Source: Clostridia bacterium (GTDB lineage Bacteria; Bacillota_A; Clostridia; Christensenellales; Aristaeellaceae). Taken from it: a stretch of DNA of 18,861 bases. The stretch's first letter is position 1; every line of letters starts with the position of its first letter. The translations under genes were made by a program, and so were the position numbers. A model generated the notes under the pieces. It saw nothing but the letters and a program-made list of their open reading frames with translations. It was not told where the DNA came from and made no database searches. The stretch spans positions 1-18,861 of the forward strand of contig JAGBAU010000024.1 in NCBI GenBank assembly GCA_017938785.1. Direction: 5' to 3'. This document shows, piece by piece, positions 6,012 to 15,008 of the stretch.

Positions 6012-6862
6012 TCAATCGGGTTATCACCGGCGCCTGGTTCACCATACTCCTGCTGGCCGGTATCATTCTGGGCGGCTGGACGATGCTGGCGCTGCTGTCC
6101 GCCATGCTGGTCATCAGCACCATGGAAATGTATAAGGCGATTCGCAATACGGGCATCGAACCCGTGCGCTGGGCGGGCTATGTGTTCTGCGGCCTGACCA
6201 TCGCCGCCGAATGCGTTTCCTTTTATGCGCCCAACAGCATGAATCTGTCCACGATCGCGCTGGCCATCGGCGTGATGGCGGCCATGGCGCGCCTTGTTTT
6301 CCGCGGCAAGATCGCCGTGGAGAGCCTGATGGCCACCGTGTTCCCCATGCTGTATCCGGGCATCTTCTACATGCTGCTGATGGATCTATTGCACCTGGAG
6401 AGCCGCGGCGTGGTGGTTGTTGCGCTGGTATTGGCAATCTTCTCCGCCTCCATCAACGATGTATTCGCCCTGATCGCCGGCCTGTCCTTCGGCAAGCACA
6501 AGCTGGCCCCCGAGCTGAGCCCCAAGAAGACCATCGAAGGTTCCATCGGCGGCCTGATCGCCAGCACCCTGTTCTCCATGGCCGCGCCTGCCATCGTGCG
6601 CTTCCTGCTGGGCTGGAATCCCGCCCTGCTGGTCGGCATTGAGAACCTGCCCCCCGTGTGGACCCTGGCCATCCTGGGCCTTGTCGCCGGCGGACTTTCC
6701 CAGATCGGCGACCTGACTGCTTCCATGATCAAGCGCCACTGCGGCGTGAAGGATTTCGGCAAGCTCCTGCCCGGCCACGGCGGCATCATGGACCGCATGG
6801 ACGGCGTGCTCTTCTGCGGCGCAGCCTGCTATATCTTCTTCAAAATCGCCGGACTTGGATAA
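6008..6862 (+). CDS. cdsA: Phosphatidate cytidylyltransferase (CDP-diglyceride synthase)
   Basis: CdsA is an integral membrane enzyme that makes CDP-diacylglycerol from CTP and phosphatidic acid, the precursor of all bacterial phospholipids. The product has 284 residues with many hydrophobic helices and the family signature at 239-265, running from SMIKRH through VKDFGKLLPGHGGIMDRMD. SFGKHKLAPELSPKKTIEG (160-178) is also diagnostic. The start is the rare codon TTG at 6008: GGAGG lies 7 bases upstream, and the protein then begins xINRVITGAW, as CdsA proteins do. TTG overlaps the uppS stop (TTGA), implying translational coupling. Confidence 0.95.
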   Translation: MINRVITGAWFTILLLAGIILGGWTMLALLSAMLVISTMEMYKAIRNTGIEPVRWAGYVFCGLTIAAECVSFYAPNSMNLSTIALAIGVMAAMARLVFRGKIAVESLMATVFPMLYPGIFYMLLMDLLHLESRGVVVVALVLAIFSASINDVFALIAGLSFGKHKLAPELSPKKTIEGSIGGLIASTLFSMAAPAIVRFLLGWNPALLVGIENLPPVWTLAILGLVAGGLSQIGDLTASMIKRHCGVKDFGKLLPGHGGIMDRMDGVLFCGAACYIFFKIAGLG

Positions 6863-6874
6863 AAGGAAACCAAA

Positions 6875-8017
6875 ATGAAAACACTTGCAGTACTGGGAGC
6901 CACCGGCTCCATCGGCAGCCAGGCCCTGGACCTGGTGCGCCGCTATCCAGAAAAATACTCCGCCGCCTGCCTCACCGCCAACAGCTCCAAGGAAAAGCTG
7001 TTCGAACTGGTGCGCGAATTCCGCCCCGCTGCCGCAGGCATGGTGGAACAGCCGGATTCCATTCCGGAGGATTTGAAATTCTGCGACTGGCACTTCGGCC
7101 CGGACTGTTCCGTGGAAGTGCTCAAAGCTGCAAAGCCCAACGCCGCCCTGTGCGCCATCACCGGCATCGCAGGGCTTGACGCCGTTTGGACCGCCCTGGA
7201 CGTCTGCGACCAGGTGCTGCTGGCCAACAAGGAAGCGCTGGTGACCGGCGGCGATCTGGTGATGGAGAAGGCCCGCCGCCTCGGCAAGCCCATGCTGCCC
7301 GTGGACAGCGAGCATTCCGCCATCTTCCAGTGCCTGCAGGCCGCCCAGGGCAATCCTGTGCACAGCATCATCCTGACCGCCAGCGGCGGCGCGCTGCGCA
7401 CCTGGGAAAAGGAGAGAATCGACAGCGCAACCGTCGACCAGGTGCTCCAGCATCCCACCTGGAACATGGGCCGCAAGATCACCGTGGACTGCGCGACCAT
7501 GGTCAACAAGGGCCTTGAAATTATCGAAGCCCATCATCTGTTTTCTCTGCCCGCGGAAAAGATTCGTGTGGCGGTGCATCCCCAGAGCATCATCCACTCC
7601 ATGGTGGAGTTTGAGGACGGCGCGGTGCTGGCCCAGCTGGGCTGCCCGGATATGCGCGGCCCCATCGGCTACGCCATGAGCTATCCCGAGCGCCTGCCCT
7701 ACGAGGCAAAGAGATTGGACTTCGCTCAGATCGGCCAGCTGACCTTCGCGGAGCCGGACCTCGACCGCTTCCCCTCCCTGGGCTATGCCGTTGATGCACT
7801 GAAAGCCGGCGGCGCCATGCCCATCATCCTCAACGGCGCCAACGAAGAAGCTGTGGCGGCCTTCCTGAAGGGCGCCATCACCTTCGGCCGCATCCCGGAA
7901 ATCCTGAAGGATGCCCTGAACAAGGTGCCTCAGCGCAAAATTTCCTGCATTGCAGACGTCTATCAGGCCGACGCGGACGCCCGCGCCTGCGCAAATGTTT
8001 TTATCCGGAGGCTTTAA
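6875..8017 (+). CDS. dxr: 1-deoxy-D-xylulose 5-phosphate reductoisomerase
   Basis: Dxr catalyses the committed NADPH-dependent step of the MEP isoprenoid pathway and is the fosmidomycin target. The 380-residue product has the nucleotide-binding GATGSIG at 8-14, LLANKEALV at 115-123, the metal ligands Asp144 and Glu146 in PVDSEHSAIFQCL, NKGLEIIEAHHLF at 211-223 with Glu215 as the third ligand, and HPQSIIHSMVEF at 235-246. The substrate loop reads TASGGALRTW, where many homologues have GGPFR. AAAGGA precedes the ATG. It lies 12 bases after cdsA. Confidence 0.97.
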   Translation: MKTLAVLGATGSIGSQALDLVRRYPEKYSAACLTANSSKEKLFELVREFRPAAAGMVEQPDSIPEDLKFCDWHFGPDCSVEVLKAAKPNAALCAITGIAGLDAVWTALDVCDQVLLANKEALVTGGDLVMEKARRLGKPMLPVDSEHSAIFQCLQAAQGNPVHSIILTASGGALRTWEKERIDSATVDQVLQHPTWNMGRKITVDCATMVNKGLEIIEAHHLFSLPAEKIRVAVHPQSIIHSMVEFEDGAVLAQLGCPDMRGPIGYAMSYPERLPYEAKRLDFAQIGQLTFAEPDLDRFPSLGYAVDALKAGGAMPIILNGANEEAVAAFLKGAITFGRIPEILKDALNKVPQRKISCIADVYQADADARACANVFIRRL

Positions 8018-8026
8018 ACTGTTTCC

Positions 8027-9082
8027 ATGTCCAATATCCTGTATATCCTTCTGGCCCTGCTCATCCTGGGCTTTATTACCGTTGTGCATGAGTTCGGCCA
8101 TTATATCGTCGGCCGCCTGTGCGGCATCGGCATTGTTGAATTTGCCGTGGGCTTCGGACCGAAGCTATTGAGCTTCACCCGCAAGGGCATCCGCTACAGC
8201 CTGCGCCTGCTGCCCCTGGGCGGCTTCTGCTCCTTTGTCGGCGAGGACGGCGAAAACCCCGCCCCCAACGCCATGAACAACATGCCCGTTTGGAAGCGCT
8301 TCCTCACCGTGGCCGCCGGCCCGGTGATGAACTTCATCGTGGCGTTCATCTTCTGCGTCATCCTGCTGTGCAACTTCATGGTGGCGGAATACCAGCCTTG
8401 GATTGCCCAGATTTACGAAAACACCCCCGCGGCCGCGAGTGAACTGCAGACCGGCGACGTCGTGACCCATGTCAACGGAGAAGCCATTTCCTATGATACC
8501 GCCGGCATGGAGACCGCCCGCAGCATCATCCTCGACGCCGGTGAACAGGAAATCACTCTGAGCGTGGAGCGCGGCGGAGAAAAGCATGAAATTGCCATCA
8601 CCCCCGCGCCCATAGTTGATGAAGCCAGCGGCGAAACCTACTACCAGCTGGGCATCGCCTTCGGCAGCCGCGGTTTCACCTTTGCCGAGGCCATCAAGGG
8701 CTCCTTCGGCTACATGGTGGATTTCACCCGCGCACTGGGCATGGCGCTCAAGGACCTGGTATTCCACGGCACCGGCGCGGACGAAGTGATGGGCCCGGTG
8801 GGCATCATCTCCTTCGTGAGCGACACCATCTCCGTGAGCCGCTGGTACGGCGCGGTATATCTGGTGTTCTTCCTGTCGCTGAACCTGGGCTTTATGAACC
8901 TGCTTCCCCTGCCCGGCCTGGACGGCGGACGGCTGGTCTTCCTGATCGTCGAGGGCATCCGCAGAAAACCCGTGCCCCCGGAGAAGGAGGGCATGGTGCA
9001 TGCCCTGGGCCTGATGCTGCTGTTCGGCCTGGTCATCTTCATCACCTACAAGGACATCATCCGCCTGTTTACCGGCGGTTAA
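8027..9082 (+). CDS. rseP: RseP/RasP-type site-2 intramembrane zinc metalloprotease
   Basis: A 351-residue site-2 protease that cuts membrane-embedded substrates such as anti-sigma factors and signal-peptide remnants. The zinc motif HEFGH is at 21-25 in the first helix, a PDZ domain lies at about 115-195 with GDVVTHVNGEAI, and the third zinc ligand is Asp299 in LPGLDGGRL. The frame is closed upstream by the dxr stop 9 bases away, so the ATG at 8027 is the only reasonable start. Its GGAGG (8007-8011) lies inside the end of dxr, 15 bases from the ATG, unusually far, which suggests dependence on dxr translation. The probable anti-sigma factor encoded at 2130-3482 is a conceivable substrate; this is speculation. 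Confidence 0.93.
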   Translation: MSNILYILLALLILGFITVVHEFGHYIVGRLCGIGIVEFAVGFGPKLLSFTRKGIRYSLRLLPLGGFCSFVGEDGENPAPNAMNNMPVWKRFLTVAAGPVMNFIVAFIFCVILLCNFMVAEYQPWIAQIYENTPAAASELQTGDVVTHVNGEAISYDTAGMETARSIILDAGEQEITLSVERGGEKHEIAITPAPIVDEASGETYYQLGIAFGSRGFTFAEAIKGSFGYMVDFTRALGMALKDLVFHGTGADEVMGPVGIISFVSDTISVSRWYGAVYLVFFLSLNLGFMNLLPLPGLDGGRLVFLIVEGIRRKPVPPEKEGMVHALGLMLLFGLVIFITYKDIIRLFTGG

Positions 9083-9095
9083 GGAGATCAAAACT

Positions 9096-10145
9096 ATGCA
9101 GACCCGCAAGGTTTTCGCAGGCAGCGTTGCCATCGGCGGCGGCGCGCCCGTGACCGTTCAGACCATGACCAATACCGATACCCGCGATGTCAATGCCACC
9201 CTCGACCAGATCCGCCGCATGGCGGAGGCGGGTGCAGACATCGTGCGCGTATCCGTTTATGATGAAGCCTGCGCAGACGCTGTGCGCGCACTGGTGGCAG
9301 GCAGCCCCGTGCCGCTGGTGGCGGATATCCATTTCGACCACAAGCTGGCCATCAAATCCATTGAAAATGGCATCGCCAAGGTGCGCATCAATCCCGGCAA
9401 CATCGGCGGCGAGGCCAACGTGCGCGTGCTGGCCGACTGTTTGAAGATGCATAAAATTCCCGTGCGCATCGGCGTAAATTCCGGCTCCATTGAGAAGGAA
9501 ATCCTGGCCCGCTACGGCGGCGTGACCCCCCAGGGCATGGTGGAGAGCGGCCTGAACCACGCGCGCATGCTGGAAAAGGCCGGATACGACAACATCGTGC
9601 TCTCCTTCAAGGCCACCAACGTGCGCTCCATGATCGAAGCCTGCCGCCTGGCCCATGAGCAGACCGACTATCCCCAGCACATCGGCGTGACCGAATCCGG
9701 CACCGCAGACGTGGGCATCATCAAGAGCGCTGTGGGCATCGGCACCCTGCTGATGGAGGGCATCGGCGATACCATCCGCGTGTCCATCTCCGGAGATCCC
9801 GTTCAGGAGGTTCCGGCGGGCCTGGGCATCCTGCGCGCCTGCGGCCTGAGAAACGACTACATAGAAATCGTATCCTGCCCCACCTGCGGCAGAACCTGCA
9901 TCGATGTGGAGGGCATTGCCAACACCGTGCGCAAGAACACCCTCGATATCAAGAAGCACATCAAGGTGGCCGTAATGGGCTGCATTGTGAACGGTCCGGG
10001 CGAAGCCAAGGAAGCTGATCTGGGCATCGCCGGCGGCAAGGACGGCGGCGCGCTGATCATCAAGGGTCAGCCGCCCCGCGCGGTTCGCGGCGACCTGGCG
10101 GAAATCCTCACCCGGGAGGTCCGCCGCTACGCAGAGGAACACTGA
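9096..10145 (+). CDS. ispG: 4-hydroxy-3-methylbut-2-en-1-yl diphosphate synthase (IspG/GcpE)
   Basis: IspG is the [4Fe-4S] enzyme of the penultimate MEP-pathway step, converting MEcPP to HMBPP. The 349-residue product shows VQTMTNTDTRD near the N-terminus, KVRINPGNIGG, and the C-terminal cluster domain with Cys261, Cys264 and Cys296 and the fourth ligand Glu303 in MGCIVNGPGEA. The spacing matches that of the E. coli enzyme. AAGGAG precedes the ATG. It forms a functional pair with dxr in the same operon. It occupies the place where many Bacilli have proS between rseP and polC. Confidence 0.96.
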   Translation: MQTRKVFAGSVAIGGGAPVTVQTMTNTDTRDVNATLDQIRRMAEAGADIVRVSVYDEACADAVRALVAGSPVPLVADIHFDHKLAIKSIENGIAKVRINPGNIGGEANVRVLADCLKMHKIPVRIGVNSGSIEKEILARYGGVTPQGMVESGLNHARMLEKAGYDNIVLSFKATNVRSMIEACRLAHEQTDYPQHIGVTESGTADVGIIKSAVGIGTLLMEGIGDTIRVSISGDPVQEVPAGLGILRACGLRNDYIEIVSCPTCGRTCIDVEGIANTVRKNTLDIKKHIKVAVMGCIVNGPGEAKEADLGIAGGKDGGALIIKGQPPRAVRGDLAEILTREVRRYAEEH

Positions 10146-10169
10146 CAATTCTACTTCGGAGGAACCCCC

Positions 10170-13100
10170 ATGGCAGAACTTTGGAGGGAACTCATTGAGC
10201 GAGACAGTCCGGAGCTTTCGGGCTGTCTCACGCTTTCCCGAGTATCCATTTCGAAAAAAAACGGGCGCATGACCATCGAGCTGAACGCCGACCGGCTGCT
10301 CAGCCGCAATGACCGCAAGCGCCTGCAAAGGAGCATGGAAGCCGCCTTCCCCACGGTGAAGGTGGAGGTTCAGCTGCGCTATCCCGGTCTGCACGACGAG
10401 GTTCAGGCCGATTTGGGCCGCGCCACGAAGCTTCTGAAGGAGCTGCTCTCCCATGAGCGCCCGGGTGCGGTGCACTTCATTGATTGGGAGAGCGGCGCAT
10501 GGAAGCTGAACGGCGATAAGCTTATTCTGAACGTCTCCTCCTCCGAAGGTGCGGAATACCTGCGCATGCAGGGCGTGGACGAGCTGCTGTCCGGGTACCT
10601 GAAGCGCCTGTTCGGCATCCAGTCCACCGTGGCCATCCGCCTGACCGGCGATGATGAGCGCCGCATCCAGGAGATCAATGAGGCCCGCGCCCGCGAGGCC
10701 GAGATGATGGCCATGGACACCGCCAAGAACCTGGACAACGAAAAGAAGAAATCCGCCCCGCCCTCCGACGCCCTCTTCGGCCGCACCATCCACGATCCCG
10801 TGATCGAGATGAAGGAAGTGACCGAGGACATCGGCCGCATGGTGGTGCGCGGCGAGGTTTCCGATTTCGAAATGAAGGAGGCTAAGAACGGTCAGACGAG
10901 GATCATCTCCTTCTCCATGTCGGACAGCACCTCCTCCATCAACTGCAAACTCTTCCTCGGCGGCAGACGCGGCGGCGACGAGAACGCCAAGAGCATCCAG
11001 GCCCAGGCCGACGCCCTGTGCGAGGGCCTGAAAAACGGCAACTGGGTCACCGTGCGCGGCAGCTACCGCTACGATGAATTCAAGAAGGAAATGGTGCTGA
11101 TGTGCAGCGATATCCAGCCCGCCGAAAAGCCGGTGAGACGGGATACCGCCGATGAAAAGCGCGTGGAGCTGCACCTGCACACCTCCTTCTCCACCATGGA
11201 CGCCTGCGCAAGCCCCACTGCGCTGATCAAGCAGGCCGCCAAGTGGGGGCACAAGGCCATCGCCATCACCGACCACGGCGTTGTACAGGCCTACCCTGAA
11301 GCCTTCGGCGCAGCCAAGAAGAACGGCATCAAGCTGATTCCCGGCTGCGAGGGCTACCTCATTGACGACGCCGCCAGCATCATCGACGGCGGCGCGGGCA
11401 TTCCCTTCGAGGGCACTGCCTATGTGGTGCTGGACGTGGAAACCACGGGATTGAACACCCATGCCGATGAAATCATCGAAATCGGCGCGGTGCGCATCGA
11501 AAACGGCGTGGAGGTCGCGGAGTTCTCCGAGCTGATCGACCCCGGCCGTCCCGTGCCGGACAAGGTTGTGGAAATCACCGGCATCACCTCCGCCATGCTG
11601 CGCGGCAAGCGCAAGCTGATGGAGGTCATGCCCGAATTCGCCAGGTTCTGCGAGGGCGCAGTGCTGGTGGCCCACAACGCACCCTTTGATATCGCATTCT
11701 TCCGCCGGGCTTTCGCGCAGGCAAGCCTGCCCTTCGATTTCCCGGTGCTGGACACCCTGGCGCTGGTGCGCAACCAGTATCCCAATTTCAAGAGCCACAA
11801 GCTGGGCAATGTTTGCAAACAACTGGGCGTATCCCTGGCAAATGCCCACCGCGCCGTACACGACGCCCGCGCCACCGGCCTCGTTCTGGTGCGTGTTCTC
11901 AATGAAGTGCGCAGCCAGAAGAACATCGCCACCCTGGGCGAGCTGAACACCTGCTACCAGACCGACGCCAGCAAGCAGGCCTATCACATCATCCTGCTGG
12001 CCGCCACCCAGAAGGGCATGGAAAACCTGTACCGGCTGGTCAGCGAGGGCCATCTCAATTACTTCCACCGCACCCCGCGCATCCCGCGCAGCCTGATCAC
12101 CCGCTACAGGGAGGGCCTGATCGTGGGCAGTGCATGTGAGGCCGGAGAGCTGTTCCATGCGGTGCTGGACGGCCGGGATGAAAAGACCCTCAAGCGCATC
12201 GCATCCTTCTATGATTACCTGGAAATCCAGCCCATCGGCAACAACGAATTCCTCAAGCGCGAGGGCACCATCCAGGATGACGAGGGCCTGCGCGATTTGA
12301 ACCGCAAAATCGTACATCTGGGTGAAATCATGGGAAAGCCCGTGTGCGCCACGGGAGATGTGCACTTCATGAATCCCACGGACAGCGTGTTCCGCGCTGT
12401 ACTGATGGCCTCCAAGGGCTTCGACGATGCCGACCACCAGCCGCCCCTCTACTTCCGCACCACCGACGATATGCTGGAGGAATTCGCCTATCTCGGCAAG
12501 GAGAAGGCACACGAGGTCGTGGTCAAGAACCCCAACGCCATCGCCGACCAGGTGGGCGAGCTGCACGTATTCCTGCCCCATCCCGAAGGCAAGGAAACCT
12601 TCCAGCCCTTCTGGCCCGAGGCCGAGCATGAGCTCAGGCATATCACCATGGACAAGGCCATCTCCATCTACGGCGATCCCCTGCCGGAGATCGTGCAAAA
12701 GCGCATCGACAAGGAGCTGGGCGCCATCATCGGCTACGGCTTCTCCACGCTGTACATGATCGCCGTGAAGCTGGTTGCCAAGTCCCTGTCGGACGGCTAC
12801 ATCGTGGGCAGCCGAGGCTCCGTCGGCTCCTCGCTGGTGGCCTACCTGTCGGGCATCACGGAGGTCAACTCCCTGCCCGCCCACTACGTCTGCCCCAAGT
12901 GCAAGCATTACGAATTTGACATCCCCGCAGGCTATGCCACGGGCCTGGATTTGCCCGACAAGGCCTGCCCGGAGTGCGGCACCATCATGGGCCGCCACGG
13001 CTTCAACATTCCCTTTGAGGTCTTCCTGGGCTTCAAGGGCAACAAGGTTCCCGATATCGATTTGAACTTCTCCGGCGAATACCAGCCCCGCGCCCACCAG

Positions 13101-14501
13101 TACATCAAGGACCTGTTCGGCACAGAGTTCTGCTTCCGCGCGGGCACCATCGGCACCATCGCCGAAAAGACCGCCTACGGCTATGTGCTCAAATATGCCG
13201 AGGAGCGGGGCATGTCCCTGTCCAATGCAGAAAAGCTGCGCCTGGCCAACGGCATCACCGGCGTCAAGCGCACCACCGGCCAGCATCCCGCCGGCATGGT
13301 TGTTCTGCCCAAGGAATACTCCATCTTCCAGTTCACGCCCATCCAGCATCCCGCAGACGACGTGAACAGCGAAACCATCACCACCCACTTCGACTTCAGC
13401 TCCATGCACGACGTGCTGGTCAAGCTGGACGTCCTGGGCCATGATGACCCCACCATGCTCAGAAAGCTTCAGGACATCACCGGCATCTCCCCCCAGGAGG
13501 TTCCGCTGGAGAACAAGGAAGTGTTTGACAAGATCATCTCCCTGTTCTCCTGCACGGATGCGCTGGGCATCACCGCCGAGGAGCTGGGCGTTTCCAAGAC
13601 CGGTACCCTGGGTATCCCCGAATTCGGCACCAAGTTCGTGCGCGGCATCCTGGAGGAGACCAAGCCCACCCTGGCCGAGGAGCTGTTCCGCATCTCCGGC
13701 CTCAGCCACGGCACGGACGTTTGGCTGGGCAATGCAGCCGAATTGGTCAAGGCGGGCGTACCTCTCAAGGAATGCTTCTGCACCCGAGATGATATCATGA
13801 ACGCCCTCATTGACCTGGGCGTGGACAGCGAAATCGCCTTCAAGACCATGGAGAGTGTGCGCAAGGGCAAGGGCCTCACCCCCCAGATGGAGGAAGCCAT
13901 CGCCGCCGTGGACGCGCCGCCGTGGTACATCGACAGCTGCAAGAAGATCAAGTACATGTTCCCCCGCGCCCATGCGGTGGCCTACGTCATCATGGGCCTG
14001 CGCATCGCGTACTTCAAGATCTACTACCCCACCGCCTACTACTGCTGCTACCTGCACCGAAACGCGGAGAGCTTCGACGCCTCCCGCATGACCACCGACA
14101 ATGTGGACGAGCTGCGCGCCATGCTGGACGAGATTCGCCACATGGACAAGAGCGAGCTCACCGCCACCAAGGAGGATGAAGCAACGCTGCTGGAGATTCT
14201 GATCGAGATGAATCTGCGCGGTGTGCACATGAGCCCGCTGGACATCTACAAATCCAAGGCCACGGATTACTACATCGGCGACGATGGCCGCATCGTGCCG
14301 CCCATCAACTCCCTGCCGGGCGTGGGTTCATCCGCCGCAGAGGCCTTCGTGCAGGCCCGCGAGGCCGGCCCCTTCATCTCCCAGGATGATATGGTGCGCA
14401 GGAAGGTATCCAAGTCCGTGGTGGAAAACATGCGCCAGGCAGGCTGCCTGAACGATCTGCCCGAAACCAGCCAGGTCACCCTGTTCGAATTCGGAGGTTA
14501 A
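10170..14501 (+). CDS. polC: DNA polymerase III alpha subunit, PolC type (Gram-positive)
   Basis: PolC is the main replicative polymerase of low-GC Gram-positives, with proofreading in the same chain. The product is 1443 residues, full length. In order: an N-terminal domain, an OB-fold at about 235-320, and a PHP domain opening with HLHT at 335-338 that is interrupted by a DnaQ-like 3'-5' exonuclease at about 418-580 (Asp422, Glu424, His502-Asp507, His560, Asp565). The polymerase core follows with GSRGSVGSS at 880-888, a C4 zinc site (Cys908, 911, 933, 936) and catalytic Asp962, Asp964 and probably Asp1087. GGAGG lies 7 bases before the ATG. Its last codons contain the ribosome-binding site of the following barnase gene. 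Confidence 0.98.
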   Translation: MAELWRELIERDSPELSGCLTLSRVSISKKNGRMTIELNADRLLSRNDRKRLQRSMEAAFPTVKVEVQLRYPGLHDEVQADLGRATKLLKELLSHERPGAVHFIDWESGAWKLNGDKLILNVSSSEGAEYLRMQGVDELLSGYLKRLFGIQSTVAIRLTGDDERRIQEINEARAREAEMMAMDTAKNLDNEKKKSAPPSDALFGRTIHDPVIEMKEVTEDIGRMVVRGEVSDFEMKEAKNGQTRIISFSMSDSTSSINCKLFLGGRRGGDENAKSIQAQADALCEGLKNGNWVTVRGSYRYDEFKKEMVLMCSDIQPAEKPVRRDTADEKRVELHLHTSFSTMDACASPTALIKQAAKWGHKAIAITDHGVVQAYPEAFGAAKKNGIKLIPGCEGYLIDDAASIIDGGAGIPFEGTAYVVLDVETTGLNTHADEIIEIGAVRIENGVEVAEFSELIDPGRPVPDKVVEITGITSAMLRGKRKLMEVMPEFARFCEGAVLVAHNAPFDIAFFRRAFAQASLPFDFPVLDTLALVRNQYPNFKSHKLGNVCKQLGVSLANAHRAVHDARATGLVLVRVLNEVRSQKNIATLGELNTCYQTDASKQAYHIILLAATQKGMENLYRLVSEGHLNYFHRTPRIPRSLITRYREGLIVGSACEAGELFHAVLDGRDEKTLKRIASFYDYLEIQPIGNNEFLKREGTIQDDEGLRDLNRKIVHLGEIMGKPVCATGDVHFMNPTDSVFRAVLMASKGFDDADHQPPLYFRTTDDMLEEFAYLGKEKAHEVVVKNPNAIADQVGELHVFLPHPEGKETFQPFWPEAEHELRHITMDKAISIYGDPLPEIVQKRIDKELGAIIGYGFSTLYMIAVKLVAKSLSDGYIVGSRGSVGSSLVAYLSGITEVNSLPAHYVCPKCKHYEFDIPAGYATGLDLPDKACPECGTIMGRHGFNIPFEVFLGFKGNKVPDIDLNFSGEYQPRAHQYIKDLFGTEFCFRAGTIGTIAEKTAYGYVLKYAEERGMSLSNAEKLRLANGITGVKRTTGQHPAGMVVLPKEYSIFQFTPIQHPADDVNSETITTHFDFSSMHDVLVKLDVLGHDDPTMLRKLQDITGISPQEVPLENKEVFDKIISLFSCTDALGITAEELGVSKTGTLGIPEFGTKFVRGILEETKPTLAEELFRISGLSHGTDVWLGNAAELVKAGVPLKECFCTRDDIMNALIDLGVDSEIAFKTMESVRKGKGLTPQMEEAIAAVDAPPWYIDSCKKIKYMFPRAHAVAYVIMGLRIAYFKIYYPTAYYCCYLHRNAESFDASRMTTDNVDELRAMLDEIRHMDKSELTATKEDEATLLEILIEMNLRGVHMSPLDIYKSKATDYYIGDDGRIVPPINSLPGVGSSAAEAFVQAREAGPFISQDDMVRRKVSKSVVENMRQAGCLNDLPETSQVTLFEFGG
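10201..10229 (+). other. Strong hairpin inside the 5' end of polC
   Basis: GAGACAGTCCG (10201-10211) can pair with CGGGCTGTCTC (10219-10229) around the 7-base loop GAGCTTT. The stem has 11 bp including one U-G wobble. It begins 31 bases into the polC reading frame, close enough to affect early elongation or act as a protein-binding site. It may also be a by-product of GC-rich codon use. Confidence 0.35.
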
Positions 14502-14504
14502 AGT

Positions 14505-15008
14505 ATGTTCAAGAGAATTCTTACCCTGCTGCTCGCCCTGTGGCTAACCTGCTGCGGCGCACTGGGCGAAGCCCTGGTGGACGGCGATATTGCCGTCACC
14601 GAAGATCTGGTCGTTGAATACGGCTACGATTATATTTCCGATGAGGAGGTTGCCCTGTACCTGCACGCCTTCGAGGAGCTGCCGCCCAACTACATCACCA
14701 AAAACGAGGCCCGGGATTTGGGTTGGGACGGCAACGGCAACCACCTGTGGCAGCTGAGCTACGGCTACTGCATCGGCGGAGACAAATTTGGCAACCGCGA
14801 GGGCATCCTGCCCAAAGCAAAGGGCCGTCAGTACTATGAGTGCGACGTGAACTTCGACGACGGCAAGCGCGGTGCAGAGCGCCTTGTTTTCTCCAATGAC
14901 GGTCTCATCTACTACACCGCCGACCACTACAACAGCTTCGAGCTGCTCTACGAGTACTGGTACTACGAGGACGGCTGGTATCGCTGGGATTCGGAGGCTG
15001 CCGCATGA
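14505..15008 (+). CDS. Secreted barnase-family guanyl-specific ribonuclease
   Basis: Barnase-type RNases are small extracellular endoribonucleases. The 167-residue precursor starts with a signal peptide (MFKR, hydrophobic core, likely cut after Gly21 or Ala23). The core shows LPPNYITKNEARDLGW (59-74), IGGDKFGNREGILP (90-103) and GLIYYTADHY (133-142). By alignment from memory every barnase functional residue is kept: Lys66 (Lys27 in barnase), Arg98/Glu99 (59/60), the general base Glu112 (73), Arg122 (83), Arg126 (87) and the general acid His141 (102). About 19 aromatic-rich residues extend the C-terminus. GGAGG lies inside the last polC codons. The stop overlaps the inhibitor start by ATGA. 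With all active-site residues present it should be active once exported. Confidence 0.92.
   Translation: MFKRILTLLLALWLTCCGALGEALVDGDIAVTEDLVVEYGYDYISDEEVALYLHAFEELPPNYITKNEARDLGWDGNGNHLWQLSYGYCIGGDKFGNREGILPKAKGRQYYECDVNFDDGKRGAERLVFSNDGLIYYTADHYNSFELLYEYWYYEDGWYRWDSEAAA

Noticed and set aside
6386..8101. Minus-strand open frame of about 571 codons opposite cdsA and dxr
   Set aside because: Shadow of two clearly identified enzymes, with low-complexity composition.
12891..12977. CPKC...CPEC zinc-like motif in PolC as an inserted novel domain
   Set aside because: Gram-positive PolC enzymes normally carry a four-cysteine zinc site at this place before the catalytic aspartates.
9069..14228. 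Very long minus-strand open frame (about 1,719 codons) opposite ispG and polC
   Set aside because: It is the antisense shadow of two certain genes. GC-biased third positions remove stop codons on the opposite strand, and the translation is rich in His, Ala, Gly and Val with no recognisable domain.
14505..14570. Lipoprotein signal (Cys16/Cys17) on the barnase homologue
   Set aside because: The residues before the cysteines (L-T-C-C) do not fit a lipobox, which needs Gly, Ala or Ser at -1. A type I cleavage site near residues 21-23 is better.
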